Virus record (IMG/VR): IMGVR_UViG_3300025128_000325
Coordinates: 1 to 24,234 of that record
DNA from: a virus
DNA: 24,234 nucleotides
Strand: one strand, 5' to 3'
Shown here: positions 16,556-24,175 of the stretch, one piece after another
Numbering within the stretch: position 1 is the stretch's first letter
Layout of the letters: every line of letters starts with the position of its first letter
Position numbers and translations under genes: made by a program
Notes under the pieces: generated by a model
Told to the model about the DNA's origin: nothing
The model's database searches: none
The model's input: the letters and a program-made list of their open reading frames with translations, nothing else

Positions 16556-18865
16556 CTATGCAAAGAAGTAGTCAGAGTCTTGGATATCGTTGATATCTAA
16601 TTCACCTAACTGTGGTTGTTGTACATCTAGACCCTCATGGTCTTCAGATATTAGCTCTTGTTCGAGCCAGTTGTAGAAGTTATCTACATCGTACATGTCT
16701 ATAAAGACTCTCTTGGTTATCCCAATGAGATGCTCTACGTCACATGCATGGGTTGAGAAGCTGTCATGTACTGCACCAAACTCTCCATGCCACTGATCTA
16801 CTACGAGAGCCATGTGACTTGCGTCGAGTGAGTGTATTACATTAGGTGATATGCCACACAAGAAACCTTGTATGTCAGGATAGTCAGTTGCTGTTTGAGC
16901 AACATGGTTTATCCCTTGATGACCACCAGTAGCTTTCTTGAATCCTGCAATAGTACCTCTACCTTTCTTACGTTCCATTCTAAACTTTGTGTATTCAACA
17001 TCAAAGCCAGATGGCGTAGTCCATTTAACTCTATCAGCACCATTACCATGTACAAGAATTGATTTGTATTTAGATGTAAACTTAACAAGATCATCTAACT
17101 CTTCAATCTCTTTATCAGTTATGTCCTTTGTCTTGAACAACTCTGATCTTCTTTCTACAGCTTCTTTGTATTCTTCTCCTGCTGGATTACCTTCTTGATC
17201 AACTTTCTTGAAGGAACCAAGCTCATACTTTGCAAGCTCCTGAAGGTAACTCATAGTTTGTAGGGGTCCGGGACATACATTATTGATTGCTTTGATTAGT
17301 ATCTTAGCAAACTTATTGCAGTCATCCTGAGTAATCCCATACTCTGTATGATAGTCTTCAGCTTTACAATCGAAGAACATGTTCTCAGCTATCTTCTTAG
17401 CACCTGCTGAGTATGCACGAGTCATACTACCACGTTTAGTAATACCTTTACGTATACTTTTCATTGGCATACGACTGAGTATATCAACTAATCGTTCATC
17501 ATCTGTTAAGTTGATTAGTTCTTTTGCAGTTTGTACATAGAAGTCTTTCTGGATTTCCCTAGGAATAAGACCTACCAGATCACCTGTTCGGTTATCTTTA
17601 GAGATAGCACCTAAGTGCTGCCATCCATTGTTAGATCCATCAATAGGTATTGGAAGATTCGTCATGAATATTCTTTTATCTTTGAGAGCTTTGTGATAAT
17701 CAGACCACTCGATACAACAAGCTAAGAATGTTACTATCTTTTCTGCTGTTGTATCAATCACACCATCAGTACCTAAGTCAATAAGACTATCCATGTTCTC
17801 ATTGACCCATCGTACCCTATCGTCCAGAGTCATCTTATCCACTGAGATATTATCTAGACCTTCTTCTTCTAGGTATGATTTGTAGTCTGCTTCGCACCAC
17901 TCTGGTATCTCATCGATTCCATAGCTTGCATTAAAGCTTGTAGCTGTATGTACTGCTAACCAATACAAACCTTCTTGTGTCATAGGTTTAGCTCTTGCGA
18001 ACTTCAACATGCCACGAGAGATGTCTGATCCCTGATAGTTTAGGAATGGTTCTTTGTAGTACAATCGTCCTCTATAGTCAGCATCTAAGTACTGATAGAA
18101 TACATCTTCATCTTTTAGTATGTTAGCTTTAGCTATAATAAAGCTCCATTCAAGTGCTTGACTACGACGCTTTAGTTCTTTTGCATCGTTGTCAGTGAAT
18201 GGTACAGAGCTAGAGAATATTTCTCTGTTCTTTTCTATAACTTCTAACACTCTTCTATTGATTCTCCATCCAGAGTTTTGCAGTTTATCTATTGACCGAA
18301 TGTATGGTCTGTCTAGTTCTAGATAATCCTTACCAGTTCTACCTTTTATCACAGGGAATTGTACTGATCCAGACTTCTGCATCATACTGTTGATCTTCCT
18401 TGGTGGTGTGACTGTTGTGTGTAATAGATTAACTCTAGAGAACATACCCGGTATGTCTGCCAGTTCTACCCATCGAGCTGTTGCAGATATTATATAACTA
18501 GTATTCCTAGTCTTAGGATAATAGATATCTACAAAGCCACATTGAAAGAATGCTTCAATGAATAGATCACCTAATCTTATTTGATTAAGCCAAGTCAGTT
18601 CCCTTCCTACTGATCTACTCACTTCTCTTCCTATCTTGGAAGATGCATTCGTTAAGCTAGCTGTTCCTACAGGATTAGAACTACTGCTTGTTGTAAACAA
18701 TATTTGTATAATCTGAAGGGAGTTCTTTACGAACCCCTCCATGTTTACTTCATACTCTTTATCGTATTGCAGAACAACTGCACCTGTATTTGCTTTTGGA
18801 TTCTTAGTGTTGACAGTCCTCACTTTATCAATGAGGTAGTCGATCACCTCATAAATAGGCTGCAT
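16556..18865 (-). CDS. T7-type single-subunit RNA polymerase
   Basis: 769 residues. Complete catalytic set: DYRGRLYY (Asp263-Arg267) followed by NYQGSD, motif A PIDGSNNGWQH (Asp409), motif B TKRGSMTRAYSAG (Lys477, Tyr485), VIHSLDASHM (677-686) and motif C VHDSFSTH (Asp701). The C-terminus DSDYFFA matches the ESDFAFA foot of T7 RNA polymerase. The GR motif is at residue 265 compared with about 423 in T7, so the N-terminal promoter-binding domain is some 160 residues shorter. The start is supported by AGGAGAA ending inside the primase gene, and an upstream in-frame extension seems unlikely. It would transcribe phage genes from phage promoters. Unlike T7, where it is gene 1, it lies near the distal end of the operon. 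Confidence 0.95.
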   Translation of the reverse strand: MQPIYEVIDYLIDKVRTVNTKNPKANTGAVVLQYDKEYEVNMEGFVKNSLQIIQILFTTSSSSNPVGTASLTNASSKIGREVSRSVGRELTWLNQIRLGDLFIEAFFQCGFVDIYYPKTRNTSYIISATARWVELADIPGMFSRVNLLHTTVTPPRKINSMMQKSGSVQFPVIKGRTGKDYLELDRPYIRSIDKLQNSGWRINRRVLEVIEKNREIFSSSVPFTDNDAKELKRRSQALEWSFIIAKANILKDEDVFYQYLDADYRGRLYYKEPFLNYQGSDISRGMLKFARAKPMTQEGLYWLAVHTATSFNASYGIDEIPEWCEADYKSYLEEEGLDNISVDKMTLDDRVRWVNENMDSLIDLGTDGVIDTTAEKIVTFLACCIEWSDYHKALKDKRIFMTNLPIPIDGSNNGWQHLGAISKDNRTGDLVGLIPREIQKDFYVQTAKELINLTDDERLVDILSRMPMKSIRKGITKRGSMTRAYSAGAKKIAENMFFDCKAEDYHTEYGITQDDCNKFAKILIKAINNVCPGPLQTMSYLQELAKYELGSFKKVDQEGNPAGEEYKEAVERRSELFKTKDITDKEIEELDDLVKFTSKYKSILVHGNGADRVKWTTPSGFDVEYTKFRMERKKGRGTIAGFKKATGGHQGINHVAQTATDYPDIQGFLCGISPNVIHSLDASHMALVVDQWHGEFGAVHDSFSTHACDVEHLIGITKRVFIDMYDVDNFYNWLEQELISEDHEGLDVQQPQLGELDINDIQDSDYFFA

Positions 18866-18868
18866 ATA

Positions 18869-20497
18869 TTATTCTCCTGTTGCTACAAAGTCAAAATCAA
18901 ATCCTCCTGTAGCAGTTAATCGGCTTGTATTGTGGTCATAGATTGCTGAACCTGCATTACCAGTTAGTCCAGTGAACCTAGATTTCAATACTCTAAACTT
19001 TATAACATTTCTCTCAGCATCTGATTCTGATACCAGATTTCTAGCGAAACTTATAATGTCAAACGAGATCTGTTTGATAGAACCAGATCCCTTGATGTCA
19101 TCGATAGAGGCTAGCTTACCCTCTTCGAAACTCTTAGTGCCACCTTGTGCTTTACGTAGGTGGGATATAAGACCCAACCATATGTTGTGTCTCTTAACAA
19201 TCTTAAGTAAGTCAGACATAATCTTATCAACTGCTTCATTACCTGAGAGGCCTTCAGATCCCTCAGAAACAGCGATAGTGATGTGATCTAGTACCAAGTA
19301 CTTACAACCCATCAATGCCATGTATTCGATCTTCTCAATGAGACTGGAGTCGCTTACAGATCCTGCATGATCTAGTAGTATCAATCTCTCATCACCAAAG
19401 ACTCTCTTGAAGCCATGTCTAGCTTCGTCTGGTGTTATTGGAGTGGGGTTCATTGTACCTCTACGAAGTTGCATAGATATAAACTTCTCTGCAGTATCTC
19501 CAATGCTTTCCTCAAGAGATATCAAACCTATCTTATCTTCTGTTTTATCTAGAAGATCTAAGATAACTTCTTTAATCACAGTACTCTTACCACTACCAGT
19601 ACCACTAGTGAATAGGGTAATTTCACCATGTCTAATACCTTTAACTTTCTTATTTAGTCCTTCTAAACAGTCAGGGTAAGGGATAGATTCTACGTTTTGT
19701 CTTTCAACAAACTGTTTCCATATCTGTTCTCCTGTTACAATACCTGCAGGTGACCAAGGTTGGGCATCCCATATGCATCTTTGTAATACTTCTGGACCCA
19801 GATCCTTTAAGACGTCACAGGCGTCCTTTCTAGGTAGGGAAGCGACTTTTACCTTACCCACCCCTATCATCTTAGCTACAGCCGCTGTACAGGCTTCTCC
19901 TGCCTCGTCCTGATCAAACGCTAGTACAATAGTTTCAAACCTGTTGATCCAATCTCTTTGTTCAAGCACTACTTTTGTAGCAGATGCAGAGGGTATAGAC
20001 ACACAAGAATAGAATCTTTTGTATCTTCTATAGAATGCTTCAGCGACTGCCATAGCATCTAGCTCACCTTCAGTGATGACTAACATCTTATTTGTATTCG
20101 ATACATTCTGACCGAATAACTCTACGTTTGAAAAGTTACCATGTATTCTAAAATCTTTTGGTAACATTCTTTCTTTATAAGCTACTATCTTACCCTTTCG
20201 AGTGTATGGATAGTAGTGTGACCCCGGTTTTCCATCTGGGGTTGTTGACATTTTTACACCATAGTGATCTGTTACTTCCTTAGAGATGTTACGACTAGGT
20301 ATAGGATAACTAGTATAACTAGTAATGTCGGTGACGATATCATAATTTGTATGGGTGATTGGTTCATCCCTTTCCTCAGTTACATTTAATTTCTTTGATC
20401 GATTACAACTAAAACAGGTTCCAACTCCATCGTCATAGGATGCAAATGCATCTGATGATCCACAGAAGTCGCATGGACCCATTGTATATCTACTCAT
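18869..20497 (-). CDS. Bifunctional DNA primase-helicase (T7 gp4-like)
   Basis: 542 residues, close to T7 gp4 (566). An N-terminal zinc ribbon (Cys9, Cys12, Cys28, Cys31) recognises the priming site. A TOPRIM primase fold follows, with TEGELDA (Glu143) and FDQDEAG (Asp195, Asp197). The RecA-type hexameric helicase has Walker A GTGSGKS (299-305), LEES (about 328-331), Walker B LVLDH (Asp404) and the SHLRKA element (His446). The C-terminal tail FDFDF is acidic and aromatic like the gp4 tail that contacts the polymerase. It unwinds DNA and lays down primers at the fork together with the polymerase encoded upstream. The gap to the RNA polymerase gene is three bases. Confidence 0.95.
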   Translation of the reverse strand: MSRYTMGPCDFCGSSDAFASYDDGVGTCFSCNRSKKLNVTEERDEPITHTNYDIVTDITSYTSYPIPSRNISKEVTDHYGVKMSTTPDGKPGSHYYPYTRKGKIVAYKERMLPKDFRIHGNFSNVELFGQNVSNTNKMLVITEGELDAMAVAEAFYRRYKRFYSCVSIPSASATKVVLEQRDWINRFETIVLAFDQDEAGEACTAAVAKMIGVGKVKVASLPRKDACDVLKDLGPEVLQRCIWDAQPWSPAGIVTGEQIWKQFVERQNVESIPYPDCLEGLNKKVKGIRHGEITLFTSGTGSGKSTVIKEVILDLLDKTEDKIGLISLEESIGDTAEKFISMQLRRGTMNPTPITPDEARHGFKRVFGDERLILLDHAGSVSDSSLIEKIEYMALMGCKYLVLDHITIAVSEGSEGLSGNEAVDKIMSDLLKIVKRHNIWLGLISHLRKAQGGTKSFEEGKLASIDDIKGSGSIKQISFDIISFARNLVSESDAERNVIKFRVLKSRFTGLTGNAGSAIYDHNTSRLTATGGFDFDFVATGE

Positions 20498-20556
20498 TGG
20501 TACTCTCTTTCTGCCTTTAGCTTTCTATTCTTTGATCTATTCATCTTCGTTTTCAT
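20494..20556 (-). CDS. Possible 20-codon basic leader peptide before primase
   Basis: In the 69-base gap before the primase-helicase an ATG-started frame of 20 codons, rich in Lys and Arg, stops in an ATGA overlap with the primase start. Such coupling is typical of real phage genes, but no good Shine-Dalgarno sequence precedes it and it may be chance. Its last codons contain the GAGAG that serves as primase ribosome binding site. Confidence 0.25.
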   Translation of the reverse strand: MKTKMNRSKNRKLKAEREYQ

Positions 20557-20566
20557 TTTACGTAGA

Positions 20567-20935
20567 TTACTCTTCTTGTTCTTGCTCTTTATAAACTCTG
20601 ACTCGAATATATTCTTCTCCTTTTGGGACGATTCGTTTTCTGAGTTTGATTTTGTATACTTTGTTATCATTGAAGTCCTCGAATATTCCTTGATACGTAT
20701 CTAATATTGGTTTAATTATATTGTCGAGATCAGCTCCTCTATTTGAGAAGCCACCCTCAACCTCGAATGTTACTTGGTTAATTCCAAAAGGCCACTCTAC
20801 TTCCTTGAGGAACTCACCGATATCCTCTTGGTACTTAACATACTCAGGACTCTTGAAGGATCTTTTCCCCCTCGCTCCCAGCATCTTGTTTGCACTCAGG
20901 GGTTTTATCTTGAATAGATGACTTAACATCTTCAT
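20567..20935 (-). CDS. RusA-like Holliday junction resolvase
   Basis: 122 residues, the length of RusA (120). The core ADLDNIIKPILD gives Asp69, Asp71 and Lys75, and FNDNKV supplies Asp90. These match Asp70, Asp72, Lys76 and Asp91 of E. coli RusA almost position for position. The N-terminal strand (FKIKPLSANKM) and K-R-S-F-K-S also fit. It would cut branched DNA made by replication and recombination before packaging, filling the place of T7 endonuclease I. The start lies inside the exonuclease gene behind GGGAGGAA. ATG codons at 20935 and 20929 are both possible, and the second has the better spacing. The overlap with the exonuclease gene is 92 bases. Confidence 0.85.
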   Translation of the reverse strand: MKMLSHLFKIKPLSANKMLGARGKRSFKSPEYVKYQEDIGEFLKEVEWPFGINQVTFEVEGGFSNRGADLDNIIKPILDTYQGIFEDFNDNKVYKIKLRKRIVPKGEEYIRVRVYKEQEQEE

Positions 20936-21608
20936 ATTCCTCCCATGTTTTCAACATAGATAATAATCTTAGAGATATCTTAGGATCACCTGCGTCATGA
21001 TCAACCCATGCTTTCTTTACATATCTCCACATTACATCAGTACCTACACCTTCTAAGATCTTTTCAGCTTTCTTAGGTCCAATCCCTTTGATTCCGGGGA
21101 TGTTATCTGTACGATCACCAGTTAGACATTGGATCATAAGAAGTTTGTGAGCTTCATCATCATCAATAAATGTATGTGTTTTCTTATTAAAGTTGTAATG
21201 ATTTCCGGGGATCTGTAACAAGTCTTTATCTATACCTGCGATTATGTATTGATCATCTGCTTCACGAGCTTCGTAAGCCCATATAGAAACTAAGTCATCA
21301 GCTTCCATACCATGTGCAGGTATTGCTCCCCATCTTTTAATGATGTGATCATGACCATAGTACAAGAAGCTTTTAAGTTCTTCCTTAAGGTCTGGTCTGT
21401 TTTGTTTGTATGGTTTATAAATTTCTTTTCTAAAGTTACCTTTACCTTTAATGGCAACCTTTAGTTCACCACCGAAACAATTACCTTCAATCTCAAGCAT
21501 GAGTGAATCAATGTTTTTCTTTACGTGTATTTTAGTTTTTGCTATACAAGCTGCTTTGAAATAAACAGAATCAGCATCAACTAACACGAGTGGTATTTCA
21601 TTGTGCAT
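20844..21608 (-). CDS. 5'-3' exonuclease / flap endonuclease (T7 gp6-like)
   Basis: 254 residues with all landmarks of the FEN family: Asp11 and Asp13 (VDADS), the YKxxYKQNRP helical arch (64-72), GMEADD (Glu102, Asp104, Asp105), GIDKDLLQ (Asp127, Asp129), and LTGDRTDNIPGIKGIGPKKA (162-181), which holds the last metal ligands and the helix-3-turn-helix. It removes RNA primers and takes part in host DNA degradation and recombination, as gp6 does in T7. It starts inside the HNH gene (11-base overlap). The last 30 codons, lysine- and glutamate-rich, are also read in another frame as the start of the RusA-like gene. Confidence 0.92.
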   Translation of the reverse strand: MHNEIPLVLVDADSVYFKAACIAKTKIHVKKNIDSLMLEIEGNCFGGELKVAIKGKGNFRKEIYKPYKQNRPDLKEELKSFLYYGHDHIIKRWGAIPAHGMEADDLVSIWAYEAREADDQYIIAGIDKDLLQIPGNHYNFNKKTHTFIDDDEAHKLLMIQCLTGDRTDNIPGIKGIGPKKAEKILEGVGTDVMWRYVKKAWVDHDAGDPKISLRLLSMLKTWEEYEDVKSSIQDKTPECKQDAGSEGEKILQES

Positions 21609-21942
21609 ACTTACTCCTTTCTTTATAAGTATCTTGGTTTACATATGTCTTTACTGCATGGCAGTTTTTACATAGCACTCTACATTTAGAGAGTTCTTTC
21701 TTTACTGTAGTCCATCTCTTAGATGAGATAGTTCTACCCTCACTGACAGTGAAAGCTTTCTTTCCGGGTTCTATATGGTCAAGGTCAAGAGCTACACCAT
21801 TAGCATTGTAGCCACATCGTTCGCAACCCTTCATCCTTTTCCATCTATGTATTATATCTTTACGATATCTTTGTCTTACCCATCTAGAAGTATACTTACA
21901 GCCATTATAGTTTCTACCCTTCGGTATTCCTTTACTCGCCAT
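21598..21942 (-). CDS. HNH endonuclease
   Basis: 114 residues. Two zinc-binding Cys pairs (Cys40/Cys43 and Cys91/Cys94) flank the HNH core ALDLDHIEPG (Asp55, His56) and CKNCH (His95). The N-terminus is basic. It is joined to the polymerase gene by a TAATG overlap and to the exonuclease gene by 11 bases. Freestanding HNH genes between replication genes are often homing endonucleases. The tight coupling on both sides suggests it has become part of the operon. Its target is unknown. Confidence 0.9.
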   Translation of the reverse strand: MASKGIPKGRNYNGCKYTSRWVRQRYRKDIIHRWKRMKGCERCGYNANGVALDLDHIEPGKKAFTVSEGRTISSKRWTTVKKELSKCRVLCKNCHAVKTYVNQDTYKERSKYAQ

Positions 21943-23774
21943 TAGTGTACATCTGCGTAGCTTGTGCCAACAACATAGTTACCACCATCCATACATTCAA
22001 CACCAAAAGTCTTAGGTGCTTCTCTGAAGGATTCCTGTAGTATCTCACCCACACGATTAGCATCTTTCTTTGATGCAACGTATGCAATTTCGTCATGGTA
22101 GAACAATCTAGGTTCAGCTTTTAGTCCTTCCTCTTTAATCTTCTTCATAGAATAAGATAAGGCAGCTTTACATGTGATACCTTCAGTCGTTTGAAGTAGG
22201 TAGTTTAAGCATTGATGTTCTGAGTTAGCAAATACAGGTCTGCCATCTAGTGCAGGGAACCATCCAGCTCCTTGACTGTGGAAAGTATTTGTCCATGTCT
22301 CACTCACCCACTTACGTAGATCATCTAATCCTTTGATACCTTTTGCAAACTTAGCTCTAGATTCTTTACCTACTTTAGCATTTGATTTACCAGTAAGTAC
22401 TTGACCAAGTTTAGCATCACCAGCTCCGAAGAGATAGGCATACAGGTAGCTTTTCGCTATACCTCTTGAGCATCCTAGGGAGTCGGCATTTCTTTGGTGT
22501 TGATCACCATAACATACCTCATGTGTGAAGTCTTCGTTACCAACGTAGTGACATAGACCACGTAATTGATTACCTGAACTATCTGCACCTACGACAACCA
22601 TATCATCGTCTGCTACAAATAATTCTCTTAGTTCTTTACCCCAAGGTGCATTCACACTAGGTAAGTTAACGATGATTTCATGTCTTGCTCTGAACGTAGG
22701 AGTACCTATGACCCACATGTTACCATGAATACGTCCATCCTTTACCTGCTCCAACCAGCCTCGTATAACAGAGGAACGATTTCGTAAGGTATAGTACTCG
22801 TCAATCATTTCTCCTAGCTCACCGAGCTTTAAAAGCGATGTGGTGGTAAGTTTAGGTGTAGTAGTTACCCAAGACCCATCTGGCATACGTTTCTTAATGA
22901 ACTCGTCTGGTTTCCAACCTTTCTTCGTTAGTAACCACTCTTTGACAAGATCTAGTTGCCCTAATGTCACACCATTTACAGTGAACCTTTGGAACTCTGT
23001 ACCTGCTGGCATTACGTGTGTATCTTCACACTTCACTTCATATCCTAGGTACTCTGAAAGAATTCGTGCAGTTACAATAGTGTAATCACCATTCTTTTTG
23101 TACTTAGGTGTCTTAGGTATTTTATCGATGTAGGTTTTATGTTCACCTAGTTCAGGCTCTATGGTACTACATATAGTATCCATCTTATCTTCCATCCTTT
23201 TAAGGTTTTTGTGTGCAAGTTCTACATCAAACTTCCAACCCTTTTCTCTAGCCATTACATTGAATACAGCTGCATCATGTTCTATTCGTAATCCCTTTCC
23301 GATTAAGGGGTTCTTAGAACTGATTTTATTGTATTCTTCTATTAGGTTATTGAAGACATCAACATTAAGTTTAACATCTTGGACACAGTATCGAAGCATC
23401 TCTCTACTGTAGGCACTCCAATCATCGTAGTGGATCTTAGAGTTGTTTAGGTGTTCTCCCCATCCTGCAAGACCTTGCTTGTGGGTACGTCTGTAGCGTA
23501 GGACTTGTGACATGATCCATGTATCGTAACATTTCTTTGAGTTAAGATCGGTTCCATACAGTTTGTCGACTTGTACGTTGTCAAATCCGATGATGTTATG
23601 CCCGATAAGTACTTGGGCGTTGTTGAGAAGCGATACCCCATCTTTGATAGGAGGGAGTTTATCGTCGTGGTCAGAGTATCTATATACATTTCCAGTCTCC
23701 ATGTTCTGTGCAACCAAACACCATATTACAGTTGCGTCAAATCCATCTGTTTCTATGTCATAACATAGTCTCAT
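21942..23774 (-). CDS. Family A DNA polymerase with 3'-5' exonuclease (T7 gp5-like)
   Basis: Exonuclease motifs are YDIETDG (Asp9, Glu11), GHNIIGFD (Asp68) and YCVQDV (Asp136), numbered from a GTG three codons upstream of the ATG chosen here. Polymerase motif A is GADSSGNQLR (Asp401). The O-helix has Arg440, Lys444, Tyr448 and Phe452 in SRGIAKSYLYAYLFGAG. Motif C is YHDE (Asp564, Glu565). It copies the genome with proofreading. At about 610 residues it is shorter than T7 gp5 (704), so any thioredoxin-binding insert must be small. ATG at 23774 is preferred over GTG at 23783 because GAAAG sits eight bases before it and it follows the upstream stop by one base. Confidence 0.95.
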   Translation of the reverse strand: MRLCYDIETDGFDATVIWCLVAQNMETGNVYRYSDHDDKLPPIKDGVSLLNNAQVLIGHNIIGFDNVQVDKLYGTDLNSKKCYDTWIMSQVLRYRRTHKQGLAGWGEHLNNSKIHYDDWSAYSREMLRYCVQDVKLNVDVFNNLIEEYNKISSKNPLIGKGLRIEHDAAVFNVMAREKGWKFDVELAHKNLKRMEDKMDTICSTIEPELGEHKTYIDKIPKTPKYKKNGDYTIVTARILSEYLGYEVKCEDTHVMPAGTEFQRFTVNGVTLGQLDLVKEWLLTKKGWKPDEFIKKRMPDGSWVTTTPKLTTTSLLKLGELGEMIDEYYTLRNRSSVIRGWLEQVKDGRIHGNMWVIGTPTFRARHEIIVNLPSVNAPWGKELRELFVADDDMVVVGADSSGNQLRGLCHYVGNEDFTHEVCYGDQHQRNADSLGCSRGIAKSYLYAYLFGAGDAKLGQVLTGKSNAKVGKESRAKFAKGIKGLDDLRKWVSETWTNTFHSQGAGWFPALDGRPVFANSEHQCLNYLLQTTEGITCKAALSYSMKKIKEEGLKAEPRLFYHDEIAYVASKKDANRVGEILQESFREAPKTFGVECMDGGNYVVGTSYADVH

Positions 23775-23775
23775 A

Positions 23776-23937
23776 TTATTCACTTTCTTTGTTTGTACAC
23801 TTTGGACAAATTCTTAGTTTGTCAAAGTTCATTCTGTTATATTTTACTTTACATCTCATACATGTGTATTCAGCTTGAAGCTTTTCAGCTATGAAATCCC
23901 AATAACCTAAGCCATCTAAGTCTTTATCATATGTCAT
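23776..23937 (-). CDS. Small zinc-ribbon protein
   Basis: 53 residues with two Cys pairs, CMRC and CPKC, set 16 residues apart, typical of a zinc ribbon that binds nucleic acid or protein. The frame extends upstream to 23979, but ATG at 23937 follows AAGGAAAGGAAG and overlaps the previous gene by only 11 bases, so it is the likely start. It stops one base before the polymerase ATG. It is co-expressed with the replication proteins. No further function can be named. Confidence 0.65.
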   Translation of the reverse strand: MTYDKDLDGLGYWDFIAEKLQAEYTCMRCKVKYNRMNFDKLRICPKCTNKESE

Positions 23938-24175
23938 TTGCTTCCTTTCCTTCAAGTTGATTGATACGCATTTCAGCATATCGTATGACTTTTCGTAAAT
24001 CTGTTATCTCTGATGTTATCTCATCTTGACCATCATATAATTTGAAACCAGCTCTCATGGCATACTTTACAATATTACCACGCCAGAACTCTGCACCATT
24101 TTGCATAATGAAAACAATAGGTTCTATCGTCCATCTCGTATAGTGGTTTGGTCTTTCTACAACATCTTGTGTCAT
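23927..24175 (-). CDS. DUF3310 family protein
   Basis: 82 residues. The pattern V-x-R-P-N-H-Y, then IEPIVFI, GNIVKYAMRAG and a final D-L-R-K-V-I-R-Y-A-E is that of DUF3310, a small family common in phage early/replication regions and sometimes labelled SaV-like or nucleotide kinase without firm proof. It is the first gene of the operon visible here, with AGAAAGGA before the ATG. The biochemical role is not established. Confidence 0.85.
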   Translation of the reverse strand: MTQDVVERPNHYTRWTIEPIVFIMQNGAEFWRGNIVKYAMRAGFKLYDGQDEITSEITDLRKVIRYAEMRINQLEGKEANDI

